A DNA stretch of 10,598 nucleotides from DATMGU01 sp035555315 (GTDB lineage Bacteria > Pseudomonadota > Alphaproteobacteria > ATCC43930 > CGMCC-115725): the NCBI GenBank assembly GCA_035555315.1, contig DATMGU010000030.1, positions 1-10,598 of the forward strand, written 5' to 3'. The translations under genes and the position numbers were made by a program. The stretch's first letter is position 1, and every line of letters starts with the position of its first letter. The notes under the pieces were generated by a model that saw only the letters and a program-made list of their open reading frames with translations, was not told where the DNA came from and did not search any database. Of the stretch, positions 1 to 6,270 are shown piece by piece.

Positions 1-63
1 GAATAAGGTTGCGTCGGCGGCCGCTTCTTGCTATGTCCCGCGCCTTCTTCTGGGAGCCTCGCC

Positions 64-291
64 ATGAAAGCCGACATCCATCCGGATTATCACGACATCA
101 CCATCGTCATGACCGATGGGAGCAGCTATCAAACCCGGTCGACCTACGGGAAAGCGGGCGATACCCTGCGTCTGGACATCGATCCGAAGTCGCATCCCGC
201 CTGGACCGGCGGTCAGCAGCGTTTGAACGACACCGGCGGCCAGTTGGCGCGATTCAACAAGCGTTTCGGCGGCTTCGGCATCAAGTACTAA
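64..291 (+). CDS. rpmE: 50S ribosomal protein bL31
   Basis: A 75-residue protein of the usual bL31 length. It begins MKADIHPDYH and carries the family signatures TRSTYGK (residues 25-30 region), DIDPKSHPAWTGG (38-50) and RFNKRF (63-68). It is a component of the large ribosomal subunit. There are no cysteines, so this is the zinc-independent form common in alphaproteobacteria. The ATG at 64 is chosen because GGGAG at 52-56 sits seven bases upstream and the family starts here; the open frame reaches further upstream only through a TTG. The gene converges on rcdA with 60 bases between them. That gap holds a small hairpin (291-295 with 301-305) without a T-run, so no convincing terminator is visible. 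Identification is secure from sequence similarity. Confidence 0.96.
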   Translation: MKADIHPDYHDITIVMTDGSSYQTRSTYGKAGDTLRLDIDPKSHPAWTGGQQRLNDTGGQLARFNKRFGGFGIKY

Positions 292-351
292 ACCCGTCAA
301 GGGTTCAGCCGGTCGGGTGCTGTCATCCGGCCGGTATCGGTCGGCGCCGGA

Positions 352-894
352 TCATGAAGTCTCGCTTGATCCGTGCCGCGACCGCGGCGGCCCCGTCCGG
401 AACAGCGGCACCACGGTGCCGCCGCCCGGCTCTTTGATCTGGCTCTGCCGGATCTGGTCCGGATTGGCTTGGTTGCTGCCCGCTTCGCCGGCGACCTCAC
501 GCCGCACCATCTCATCCAGCCTGGCCACCCGTTCATAAAGCCGCTTGCTGCGCTCCAGCAGGGTTTCCAGCCAGCTATCCGGCGGCATCAAGGCAGGATC
601 GACCTCTTTCAGGCAGGTCGCTTCGCCGCCCAGCGAAAATTTCTCCGACGCCGCTTCCGCCACGGTGATTTCACCGGCATGCACGGCGCGCTGTGCCAGC
701 AGCCACGCCATCACATGGGTCAACCGTGTGGTCAGCCGCATCGTCTCGCAGCACTGCATCAGGCGTTCGGTCGACGAGGCGGAGCGGCCTTTGCGCAGAT
801 CGCCTACCGCGACGTAGTTGCGGGCTTCGACCAGCAGGTCCATCGCTTCGTCATAGGTCCGGTTAAAAAACGTCGTCGGGCTGGTCGCACTCAT
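352..894 (-). CDS. rcdA: RcdA-like protein, DUF1465 family (CtrA degradation adaptor)
   Basis: A 180-residue, mostly helical protein. The family core is visible: FFNRTYDEAMDLLVEARNY near residues 9-27, then MRLTTRLTHVMAWLLAQRAV (52-71), AGEIT (73-77), and SKRLYERVARLDEMV (116-130), followed by a polar, low-complexity tail. In Caulobacter, RcdA is a polar adaptor that works with CpdR and PopA to deliver CtrA to the ClpXP protease during the cell cycle; here that role is inferred from family membership. The ATG at 894 is chosen because conserved sequence begins there; an upstream in-frame extension to 987 would read through the hsp20 promoter. The GGAG before this ATG is only two bases away, which is tight. 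A GANTC site (895-899) lies in the translation start region. The gene is divergent from hsp20 and convergent with rpmE. Confidence 0.88.
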   Translation of the reverse strand: MSATSPTTFFNRTYDEAMDLLVEARNYVAVGDLRKGRSASSTERLMQCCETMRLTTRLTHVMAWLLAQRAVHAGEITVAEAASEKFSLGGEATCLKEVDPALMPPDSWLETLLERSKRLYERVARLDEMVRREVAGEAGSNQANPDQIRQSQIKEPGGGTVVPLFRTGPPRSRHGSSETS

Positions 895-976
895 GACTCC
901 AATCGTCCCATATTTGACCCGCCAAACGCCAGCGCCTCTTAGCGCGAATTTGCGAAGTTTTTTGCCGACCCTTCCT

Positions 977-1007
977 CTTGAACCCAATAAGTGACTGATT
1001 ACCTAAT
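977..1007 (+). promoter_or_regulatory. Putative heat-shock promoter of hsp20
   Basis: CTTGAA at 977-982 matches the -35 element of RpoH (sigma32) promoters, and CCTAAT at 1002-1007 is a possible -10. Read as sigma70, TTGAAC (978-983) and CCTAAT are 18 bases apart, an acceptable spacing; for RpoH the gap is longer than usual. Transcription would start near 1013, exactly before the first leader hairpin. The placement is attractive but the -10 match is weak. Confidence 0.35.
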
Positions 1008-1012
1008 GGAGT

Positions 1013-1106
1013 GTCGAATGCCGCTTCAGGGTTCGACTGCCGGGCCGAGGTGAATACTCGGCCTTGGCCTGGCACATCCCATTGCTCACAGGAGAATGTG
1101 GCTATG
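1013..1106 (+). promoter_or_regulatory. ROSE-like RNA thermometer in the hsp20 leader
   Basis: Three hairpins follow one another up to the start codon. Hairpin 1 pairs GTCGAA (1013-1018) with TTCGAC (1032-1037). Hairpin 2 pairs GGCCGAG (1043-1049) with CTCGGCC (1057-1063). Hairpin 3 pairs ATT (1081-1083) and CTC (1085-1087) with GAG (1092-1094) and AAT (1095-1097), leaving G1084 unpaired and masking the Shine-Dalgarno AGGAG (1090-1094). ROSE elements, known upstream of rhizobial small heat-shock genes, have a weak 3' hairpin with a conserved UUGCU strand and a key unpaired or noncanonical G facing the ribosome binding site. This leader reproduces that arrangement, with TTGCTC then GGAG. Melting at high temperature would free translation of hsp20. 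The structure is read by eye, not folded by software. Confidence 0.75.
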
Positions 1107-1568
1107 CAACGTTTTGATCTGTCCCCTTTGTTCCGCTCGACCATCGGTTTCGACCGGCTTGCCCGTCTGGCGGATGCCGCGACCCGTATCGATGACGTGG
1201 CGTTGAACTATCCGCCCTACAACATCGAAAAGACCGCTGACGATTCCTACCGCATCACCATGGCGGTGGCCGGCTTTACCCTGGCCGATCTCACGATCAC
1301 CACCCAGGAAAACGCGCTGATCGTCGCTGGCAAGACGCCGGAAAACGCGCCGGCCGGTCAGTTCCTGCATCGCGGGATCGCCAGCCGGGCGTTCGAACGG
1401 CGCTTCCAGGTCGCCGACCATATCCGGGTAACCGGCGCGTCCCTGGATAACGGCCTGCTGCATATCGAGCTGGTGCGCGAGGTTCCCGAGGCGATGAAGC
1501 CCCGAACCATCCAGATCGAGGCGGCGTCGCCGAGCAATCAGACCGTGCTGGAGCAGAAGGCCGCCTAA
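1104..1568 (+). CDS. Small heat-shock protein, Hsp20/IbpA type
   Basis: A 154-residue alpha-crystallin-domain chaperone. The N-terminal arm (MQRFDLSPLFRSTIGFDRLARL) matches bacterial class A IbpA/HspA proteins. The alpha-crystallin domain begins near YPPYNIEK (residues 34-41) and ends at NGLLHIELVREVPE (about 117-130). The C-terminal IXI motif is present as IQI in RTIQIE. Such proteins form oligomers that hold unfolding proteins in a refoldable state in the cytoplasm. The ATG at 1104 is preferred over the upstream in-frame ATG at 1011 because AGGAG (1090-1094) is nine bases before it, the family starts with this sequence, and the region upstream forms leader hairpins. It is a single-gene unit with its own promoter candidate, thermometer-like leader and terminator. 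The gene could be called ibpA or hspA; the paralogue cannot be settled from sequence alone. Confidence 0.93.
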   Translation: MQRFDLSPLFRSTIGFDRLARLADAATRIDDVALNYPPYNIEKTADDSYRITMAVAGFTLADLTITTQENALIVAGKTPENAPAGQFLHRGIASRAFERRFQVADHIRVTGASLDNGLLHIELVREVPEAMKPRTIQIEAASPSNQTVLEQKAA

Positions 1569-1590
1569 ACAGGGCGGCTCGAGCCACCGA

Positions 1591-1617
1591 GGGGCGGGGT
1601 AATACCCGCCCCTTTTT
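1591..1617 (+). terminator. Intrinsic terminator of hsp20
   Basis: A perfect 8-bp GC stem, GGGGCGGG (1591-1598) with CCCGCCCC (1605-1612), six-base loop, followed by TTTTT (1613-1617). It lies 22 bases after the hsp20 stop codon. On the minus strand the stem is not followed by a T-run, so it would be a poor terminator for the converging operon that ends at 1632. Confidence 0.93.
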
Positions 1618-1631
1618 GCTTTGCCGGAGCT

Positions 1632-4600
1632 TTATTGCTTCAACCGGCCGATCGCGTTCGACAGAATGACGTACAGCTTGCCGACATCGGCGGTGACGAA
1701 GGTGGCGCTCAGCACGTTCATGTGATCGATCGTCTTGGCTTGGGCCAGTAGGGTCTCAAACTGACCCAGATAGCGCAGGACGGAATCGCGGAACAACCCG
1801 TCCTCCTCGAATTTCCGTTTGATCGAGGGGGCGGTGGTGCGTTCCTGCATCTGCAGCAGCTGGCGGGTGAAGACCGCCCGGTCGCCGGCATGGAAGCGCT
1901 TCCACACCGCTTCCGGGATGTCGGTATCGATCAGCCGGTTGATGTCAACGGCGATCGATTGCAGCTGCTCGATGATGAAGGTCGCCGATTTCAGGAAATT
2001 GTCCTGCTGCGCCTCCACCACGATGTCGCGGATCAGCGAGATCTGGTTGGCGGCGTCGCCCGATGCCTTGGCCAGCGTCTGGGCCTGGGCATCCAGGCTC
2101 TGCATGGTCGCCTTGGCCTTGGCGGCGGCCCGGTCGGCGGAACTGCCCAGCTCCGCCGATTGCCGGCGATAGGCCTCGCCGACCTCCTTCACCTTGATGG
2201 CAACCTTGTCGGTGGTGGCGTTGAGTTCGTGCGCCTGCTCCTTCAGCGCGTCGCGGATCTCGGCGAGGCGAGCGGTGGCGTGGTCGGTCGCCCCCGCCAG
2301 GTCACGGGTATGCCGGCGGATGGTATCGCCGACCTGACCGGTGCGCGCGATCGCGGCATCGCCCGCGTTGGCAAGGCCGGCCGCCTGTTCCTTGAAGTTG
2401 TCGCTATAGACGTTCAGTTTCTGCGCCACGTCATCGGCGCTGCTGTGGATCAGGTTCAGCCGCTCGTTATAGCCTTCGCCGGCATCCTGGATGCGCGCCG
2501 CCGCCCGGTTCGACGCCTCGATCAGCTCCTGCGCCTGCTGGCGCAGCCCGGCGCCGACATCGCGCACCCGGCTGACGATGCCATCGGCGGAAATCCCCAG
2601 GAACTGGGTCGTCTGCGCGATGCCGTCGCTGACCTCGGTCAGCCGCCCGGCGGCCCGATCGGCGGCCTCGGCGACGTCCAGGGCGCGCTGGCGCATGGCG
2701 TCGCCGACCTGGCCCAACCGCACGAAGGCGGATTCCGAGGTATTCGCCAGCACGCGGCTATGCTCGACGAAGCTGGCGCCGATCTCCTCGGCCTTGAGAG
2801 CCGTGCGCGACGAGGCATCGGTCAAGGCGGTCGCACCGGCCTGGACGGTCTCGTGGATCGTCGAGGTGAGCCCGGCCAACTCGTCGGCGACCCGCGTCAA
2901 GTCGCCGATCTGCTGCCGGATGATCGTGCTGACCGTATCGGCGCGGCCGACCGCCTCGGCGCCGGCATCGGTCAGCACCCGCGCCTGATCGCGGAAGATC
3001 TCCGCCACCTGGTTGGAGCGCTCGACCGCCTGGCCCATCGCCTGGCTGACCTCGATCGCCTGGCTGCGCAGGATCTCCCGCAGCTCCGTCGCCTGGACGG
3101 TCACCTGGGCCCGCACCCCCGACAATTGGATGAGCTGCTGGCCGAACGTGTCCTGCAGCTGCGCCACCGGCGCCACCGTCTGCTCGACGCCGACCCGGAC
3201 TGCCTCGACCTGCCGGCGCAGCACCTCGCTGGCCATGTCCAGCTTGGTCTCGGCCTCGGTCGACGCGGTGACCAGGCGATCGGCCTGGGCGGTGAAGCTG
3301 TCGCCGACCCGCCGCACCCGTTCCAGGCTCTGATCGCTCGCCGCCTGCAGGTCGATCGCCTGCTTGCGCAGCTCCGCCGCTGCCTGGTCGGAGCGGGCCG
3401 AGGCCTGATCGGCGGCGCCGATCAGCGAGCGCGCACCCTCCTGGAAGGCGTCCACCGCCTGGCGGACGCCGCTGACGCCGGTCTGGGCGGCGCTGGTCAA
3501 TTCCTGCGCGCGCTGGCGAATGCTTTCGGCGACCGCCTGGACGCGCACCCCCGATTGCTCGGACGAGGTCAGCAGATCGCGCGCCTGCTGCCGGAACGCC
3601 TCGCCGACCTCCTCGACCTTGGTATGGGCCTGCCGGGCGGCGCCGGTCACGAAATCCGACTGGCTCTGCAACTCCTCGATGACCTCGCGGACCCGCTGAT
3701 TGGCCTCCCCGGCCGCGGTCTTCAGATCCTGGGTCTGCCGGGCCAGGGCGGTGCCGATCTGGCCGGCTTGGCTCAGCGCGCTCTCGCCCAACCGGCTGAG
3801 TTCGGACGTATAGCTGCGGAACGTCGCCCCCAAGAGGTCGGTCTGCGTGCCGACCTTGTCGGCGATGGCGCCAAAGCCGGCGGTTTCCTGCCGCAGCATG
3901 TCGCGGCTGTTGCGCACGGTCGAGCTGACACCCTCGTTCAGCTCGCCGACCCGCTGCGCCGCCTCGGCCAGGCCTTGTTCCAGCACGGATGTCGTGCCGG
4001 CGATGCGGTCGACCGCCTCGATCAGCCGCTGAACGGTGCCTTCCTGGATCGACTTCGACTGTGCGTTCAGCCGGTCATGCACGTCGTCGAGCGCCGCGGC
4101 GAGCCGCGTCTCGATGATGGTGACTTCCTCGACCAGCCGCTGGGCGGCCGCGTCGAACCGGTGTTCCAGCGTCTCCCCGATCGCATCGGCCTGTTCGGCC
4201 ATCCGCTCGCCATGGGCGCGCAGCGCATGGCTGATCGAGGTCTCCAGCGTCGCCGCCCGTTCGCTCAGCCGGTCGAAACTGCCGGCGAGCGTGGTGGATT
4301 GGTCGAGCAGCCCGGTCTGCAGCGCGCCGGCGCCGCTGACGGCGGCCTCGACCGATCGCTTCAGCTCCGCGGTTTGTTCGCGGATCAGCCCGGCCGACAG
4401 GGCGACTTGGTCGGCCGCCTCGATCGAGGTGTTGCGCAGATCGCTTGCCTGCCGGCGCAGGGCGTCGCCGACACCACGGGCCCGGTTGACGCCGTCGGCC
4501 GATACCTCGGTCAGCGGCGCCAGATACTGCCGCAGCTCGCGCGACAGGATGGCGGCGCGGCGGCGTCCCAGGACCGCGTTCCACAGCAGGCCGGGCGGCA

Positions 4601-4928
4601 CCAGCGCGCTGATCAACAGGGTGGCGATCTCCGGCGGGTTGAAACCGGTGAGCGCCGACCAGCCGATCTCGTTATCGACATACCAGACGCAGCCGGCCGC
4701 CCAGGCGAGGGTGACGATCGCCGTGCCGAACAGCATCGCGGCATCGGCGCTGGTCGAGGCTGGGACGACCCGGGCGGCGCCTTGTGGTTCTACGATGATC
4801 CGCTGCTCCGGTCCCCCCTTTAGCTCCGGTCCCCCTTTTAACTCTGGGGGTCGCGGCGCGTCCGGTGCCGATCCCTTGGGCTTGGCGGGGCCGCGGGCGG
4901 GCGGATTGGGACGGGCGAGGTCGGTCAT
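1632..4928 (-). CDS. Giant membrane-anchored coiled-coil protein, TipN-like polarity factor candidate
   Basis: A 1098-residue protein in four parts. Residues 1-60 are proline-, lysine- and glycine-rich and probably cytoplasmic. Two hydrophobic helices follow (about 62-84 and 100-120), with a short loop between and GRRR directly after, which puts the rest in the cytoplasm. Residues 150-987 form a helical rod of 25-residue repeats. Residues 988-1098 form a non-repeat C-terminal domain (WKRFHAGDRAVFTRQLL, FRDSVLRYLGQFETLL, VGKLYVIL). Two N-terminal membrane helices plus a long cytoplasmic coiled coil is the architecture of Caulobacter TipN, which marks the new pole; that assignment is inference from layout and a general resemblance of the C-terminal end. 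Automated tools may call it an apolipoprotein- or kinesin-like protein. The ATG at 4928 has no clear Shine-Dalgarno but overlaps the stop of a six-codon ORF, suggesting coupled translation. The open frame reaching 5189 upstream is the shadow of the thioesterase gene. Confidence 0.75.
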   Translation of the reverse strand: MTDLARPNPPARGPAKPKGSAPDAPRPPELKGGPELKGGPEQRIIVEPQGAARVVPASTSADAAMLFGTAIVTLAWAAGCVWYVDNEIGWSALTGFNPPEIATLLISALVPPGLLWNAVLGRRRAAILSRELRQYLAPLTEVSADGVNRARGVGDALRRQASDLRNTSIEAADQVALSAGLIREQTAELKRSVEAAVSGAGALQTGLLDQSTTLAGSFDRLSERAATLETSISHALRAHGERMAEQADAIGETLEHRFDAAAQRLVEEVTIIETRLAAALDDVHDRLNAQSKSIQEGTVQRLIEAVDRIAGTTSVLEQGLAEAAQRVGELNEGVSSTVRNSRDMLRQETAGFGAIADKVGTQTDLLGATFRSYTSELSRLGESALSQAGQIGTALARQTQDLKTAAGEANQRVREVIEELQSQSDFVTGAARQAHTKVEEVGEAFRQQARDLLTSSEQSGVRVQAVAESIRQRAQELTSAAQTGVSGVRQAVDAFQEGARSLIGAADQASARSDQAAAELRKQAIDLQAASDQSLERVRRVGDSFTAQADRLVTASTEAETKLDMASEVLRRQVEAVRVGVEQTVAPVAQLQDTFGQQLIQLSGVRAQVTVQATELREILRSQAIEVSQAMGQAVERSNQVAEIFRDQARVLTDAGAEAVGRADTVSTIIRQQIGDLTRVADELAGLTSTIHETVQAGATALTDASSRTALKAEEIGASFVEHSRVLANTSESAFVRLGQVGDAMRQRALDVAEAADRAAGRLTEVSDGIAQTTQFLGISADGIVSRVRDVGAGLRQQAQELIEASNRAAARIQDAGEGYNERLNLIHSSADDVAQKLNVYSDNFKEQAAGLANAGDAAIARTGQVGDTIRRHTRDLAGATDHATARLAEIRDALKEQAHELNATTDKVAIKVKEVGEAYRRQSAELGSSADRAAAKAKATMQSLDAQAQTLAKASGDAANQISLIRDIVVEAQQDNFLKSATFIIEQLQSIAVDINRLIDTDIPEAVWKRFHAGDRAVFTRQLLQMQERTTAPSIKRKFEEDGLFRDSVLRYLGQFETLLAQAKTIDHMNVLSATFVTADVGKLYVILSNAIGRLKQ
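1968..3992 (-). repeat. 27 tandem 25-residue (75-bp) coiled-coil repeats
   Basis: Residues 313-987 of the coiled-coil protein divide into 27 units of exactly 25 residues without gap or insertion. Typical units start VEEVGEAFRQQARDL, VRDVGAGLRQQAQEL, TGQVGDTIRRHTRDL and VKEVGEAYRRQSAEL. Preferred residues are V/L at position 1, V at 4, G at 5, D/E at 6, a large hydrophobic at 8, Q at 11, A/T at 12, D/E at 14, L at 15, A/S at 18-19, D/E at 20, A at 22 and R/K at 25. Twenty-five equals 7+7+11, so the units fit two heptads plus one hendecad, about 3.57 residues per turn. Units are diverged in DNA, so this is an old protein repeat rather than a recent DNA duplication. Confidence 0.9.
4032..4481 (-). 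repeat. Six further 25-residue repeats, shifted block
   Basis: Residues 150-299 of the same protein split into six 25-residue units. The first two are clear (ARGVGDALRRQASDL and VALSAGLIREQTAEL); the next four are increasingly degenerate. A 13-residue segment (residues 300-312, bases 3993-4031) separates this block from the 27-unit array and resets the phase. Confidence 0.7.
4805..4840 (-). repeat. 18-bp tandem duplication in the proline-rich N-terminus
   Basis: Two adjacent 18-base units (4805-4822 and 4823-4840) differ at one base. They encode the doubled PELKGG motif at residues 28-39 of the coiled-coil protein. The reading frame is kept, so copy number could vary without breaking the gene. 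Confidence 0.9.
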
Positions 4929-4945
4929 GGGGCAATCGACGTCAT
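4925..4945 (-). CDS. Six-codon bridging mini-ORF (MTSIAP)
   Basis: The thioesterase stop TGA (4944-4942) overlaps an ATG (4945-4943) as ATGA. That ATG opens a six-codon frame whose own stop TGA (4927-4925) again overlaps the ATG of the coiled-coil gene (4928-4926) as ATGA. No Shine-Dalgarno sequence stands before the coiled-coil gene start. A ribosome terminating the thioesterase could reinitiate on the mini-ORF and then on the long gene. The sequence arrangement is certain; its translation is inferred, and the peptide itself probably has no role. Confidence 0.35.
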   Translation of the reverse strand: MTSIAP

Positions 4946-5436
4946 GGCAGGATGAGCTCAGTAAGAATGCTGCGGGCGGCGGAAGGTACCGGAACCGGGC
5001 GGCGCGATGCCCGGTCGACATAGACATGGACGAAATGGCCGGTCGCGGCCGGCGTCGGCGCGTCCGACCGGAACAGACCGATCTCATAGCGCACGCTGGA
5101 AGTCCCCAGCCGGGCGACACGCAGTCCGGCATCGATCCGGTCGGGGAACGCCAATGCCGCGTGGTATCGGCACAGGGTCTCCACCACAAGGCCGATGGCG
5201 GGCGAGTGCTCGATGTCGAGCAAGCCGCGATCGATCAAGAAACCGTTCACGACCGTGTCGAAGTAACTGTAATAGACCACATTGTTGACGTGGCCGTAGA
5301 CGTCGTTGTCCATCCACCTGGTATCGATCGCGCGCCAATGCCGATACCGATCACGGCTTTCTGCCATCGGCTGGGCCGGATTTGACCGAGTCGAAGCTGG
5401 CCGAGTCGAATCGGGCTGGGTCGAATCGGGGCTCAT
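4942..5436 (-). CDS. Acyl-CoA thioesterase, hot-dog fold (4HBT/YbgC type)
   Basis: A 164-residue protein. After a low-complexity N-terminus (residues 1-24) it has the hot-dog thioesterase signature TRWMDNDVYGHVNNVVYYSYFD (39-60), with the D..GHVNN element at 45-52 that carries the catalytic acidic residue in 4-hydroxybenzoyl-CoA thioesterase relatives. Enzymes of this family hydrolyse acyl-CoA thioesters to free acid and CoA in the cytoplasm; the substrate here cannot be read from sequence. The start at 5436 is used because its ATG overlaps the hydrolase stop as ATGA. A second candidate, ATG at 5367 (MAESRDRYRHW), would remove the PDST repeat and fits the conserved domain equally well. It is the third gene of the metY operon, pairing an esterase-type and a thioesterase-type enzyme. 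Confidence 0.87.
   Translation of the reverse strand: MSPDSTQPDSTRPASTRSNPAQPMAESRDRYRHWRAIDTRWMDNDVYGHVNNVVYYSYFDTVVNGFLIDRGLLDIEHSPAIGLVVETLCRYHAALAFPDRIDAGLRVARLGTSSVRYEIGLFRSDAPTPAATGHFVHVYVDRASRRPVPVPSAARSILTELILP
5388..5430 (-). repeat. 15-bp repeat coding PDST(Q/R) at the thioesterase N-terminus
   Basis: A GTCGAA-containing 15-base unit recurs at 5390, 5405 and 5420, the last two sharing the 11 bases GTCGAATCGGG. It encodes three five-residue units, PDSTQ, PDSTR and PASTR. The repeat also brings four GANTC sites (5388-5392, 5403-5407, 5408-5412, 5423-5427) into 40 bases. Confidence 0.85.
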
Positions 5437-6266
5437 GCGGTGGTCACCAGGCGGCCCATGGCGACTTGGCGAAACGCCCGCAGGGTCGCCGTGGGCTGTT
5501 CGATCATCATCATATGGCCGGCATCCGGGATCACGATCGTCCGGCTGTCGGCGATCGCCGCCGCCAGGGGGGCGGCCTTGCCGGGTGGCGTCATCCGGTC
5601 TTCCGCCCCTAGCACCAGCAGGGTCGGGCAGGTGACCTTGGCCGCCGCCGTTTCGGCCCCGGCGTAGCGATCGCAGGCGGCGAGATCGGTGGCCAATACG
5701 GCGGGATCGGCCCGCTCCAGCAGGCGCATCGCCGTCTCGGGCAGCCTGCCGCCCGGCGTGCCGACGCCGCCCAGCTGCGATTGCCGGCCGAAGCTCCAAC
5801 CCACCATCATGTCGATGACCCCGTGTTCGGCCGCCCGGGCCGAGGTCAGCATGTCCGGATGCACCGCCATCCGCGGCACGATGCCCGCCAGGACCAGCGC
5901 GCGGGTTCTTTTCCGCGCGGTCGCGGCTGCCTGCAGCGCCACCAGCGATCCCATGCTGTGGCCAATCAGCGTGGCGCCCGGCACCTCCAGCCGGTCCAGC
6001 ACATGCCAGACCCACTCCGCCATCGCCTCGATCGAAGCGAGGCCCGGACCATCGCTACCACCATGGCCCCCGCTACCACCATGACCGGGCAGGTCGAGCG
6101 CCAGCACCGCATGGCCGTGATGGGCGTACCAGCGTGCCTGCGATGCCCAGACCGTGTGGTCCATGCCGGCACCGTGGATCAGCACGACCGCCGGCAGGTC
6201 GCGATCGAACGGCTTGCCGCCGGTCGCCGCGTTGACGGTGGATGTGTTGGGAAGGGCGATCCGCAT
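5433..6266 (-). CDS. Alpha/beta hydrolase
   Basis: A 277-residue enzyme with a complete alpha/beta-hydrolase set. The oxyanion-hole motif HGAGMDHTVW is at residues 31-40, the nucleophile elbow GHSMGS puts Ser104 in place, the acid is Asp223 in LGAEDRMTP, and the base is His251 in DAGHMMMIEQP. The motif LDLPGHG (58-64) is typical of the esterase, lipase and haloperoxidase-like branch. It hydrolyses some ester, thioester or related bond; the substrate is unknown. It starts four bases after the metY stop and its own stop overlaps the thioesterase ATG, so it is translated from the same transcript. Its association with MetY suggests handling of an acylated or activated metabolite, but that is speculative. 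A glycine/histidine-rich duplication is present near residue 61. Confidence 0.9.
   Translation of the reverse strand: MRIALPNTSTVNAATGGKPFDRDLPAVVLIHGAGMDHTVWASQARWYAHHGHAVLALDLPGHGGSGGHGGSDGPGLASIEAMAEWVWHVLDRLEVPGATLIGHSMGSLVALQAAATARKRTRALVLAGIVPRMAVHPDMLTSARAAEHGVIDMMVGWSFGRQSQLGGVGTPGGRLPETAMRLLERADPAVLATDLAACDRYAGAETAAAKVTCPTLLVLGAEDRMTPPGKAAPLAAAIADSRTIVIPDAGHMMMIEQPTATLRAFRQVAMGRLVTTA
6053..6083 (-). repeat. 18-bp-period duplication coding GHGGS twice
   Basis: The 13 bases CGCTACCACCATG occur at 6053-6065 and again at 6071-6083. On the coding strand they give GHGGSGGHGGS, residues 61-71 of the hydrolase, just after the conserved DLPGHG. The first GHG belongs to the family motif, so the second copy is an insertion in the following loop. 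Confidence 0.85.
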
Positions 6267-6270
6267 CGGG

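Noticed and set aside
373..942. 189-codon plus-strand frame opposite rcdA
   Set aside because: Antisense shadow of a gene with clear DUF1465 motifs; Arg/His/Gln-rich and without a recognisable domain.
895..987. Upstream in-frame extension of rcdA
   Set aside because: The extra 31 residues are basic and not part of the DUF1465 family, and would overlap the hsp20 promoter candidate; the conserved protein starts at 894.
1968..3992. CRISPR-like or satellite array suggested by regular 75-bp spacing
   Set aside because: The units are diverged in DNA, contiguous without spacers, and form an intact reading frame; the periodicity is a protein property.
1890..4823. 977-codon open frame on the plus strand opposite the coiled-coil gene
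   Set aside because: It mirrors the 75-bp repeat and GC-rich codon bias of the minus-strand gene, has low-complexity Gly/Leu/Arg/Asp content with no recognisable domain, and the minus-strand frame has membrane helices and a coherent repeat.
4929..5189. Upstream in-frame extension of the coiled-coil gene
   Set aside because: These 87 codons are the shadow of the thioesterase 3' part, which carries the real coding signal in another frame.
4036..5385. 449-codon plus-strand open frame
   Set aside because: It lies wholly antisense to the coiled-coil and thioesterase genes; the product is Ser/Arg-rich with no domain, whereas the opposite strand has clear family motifs.
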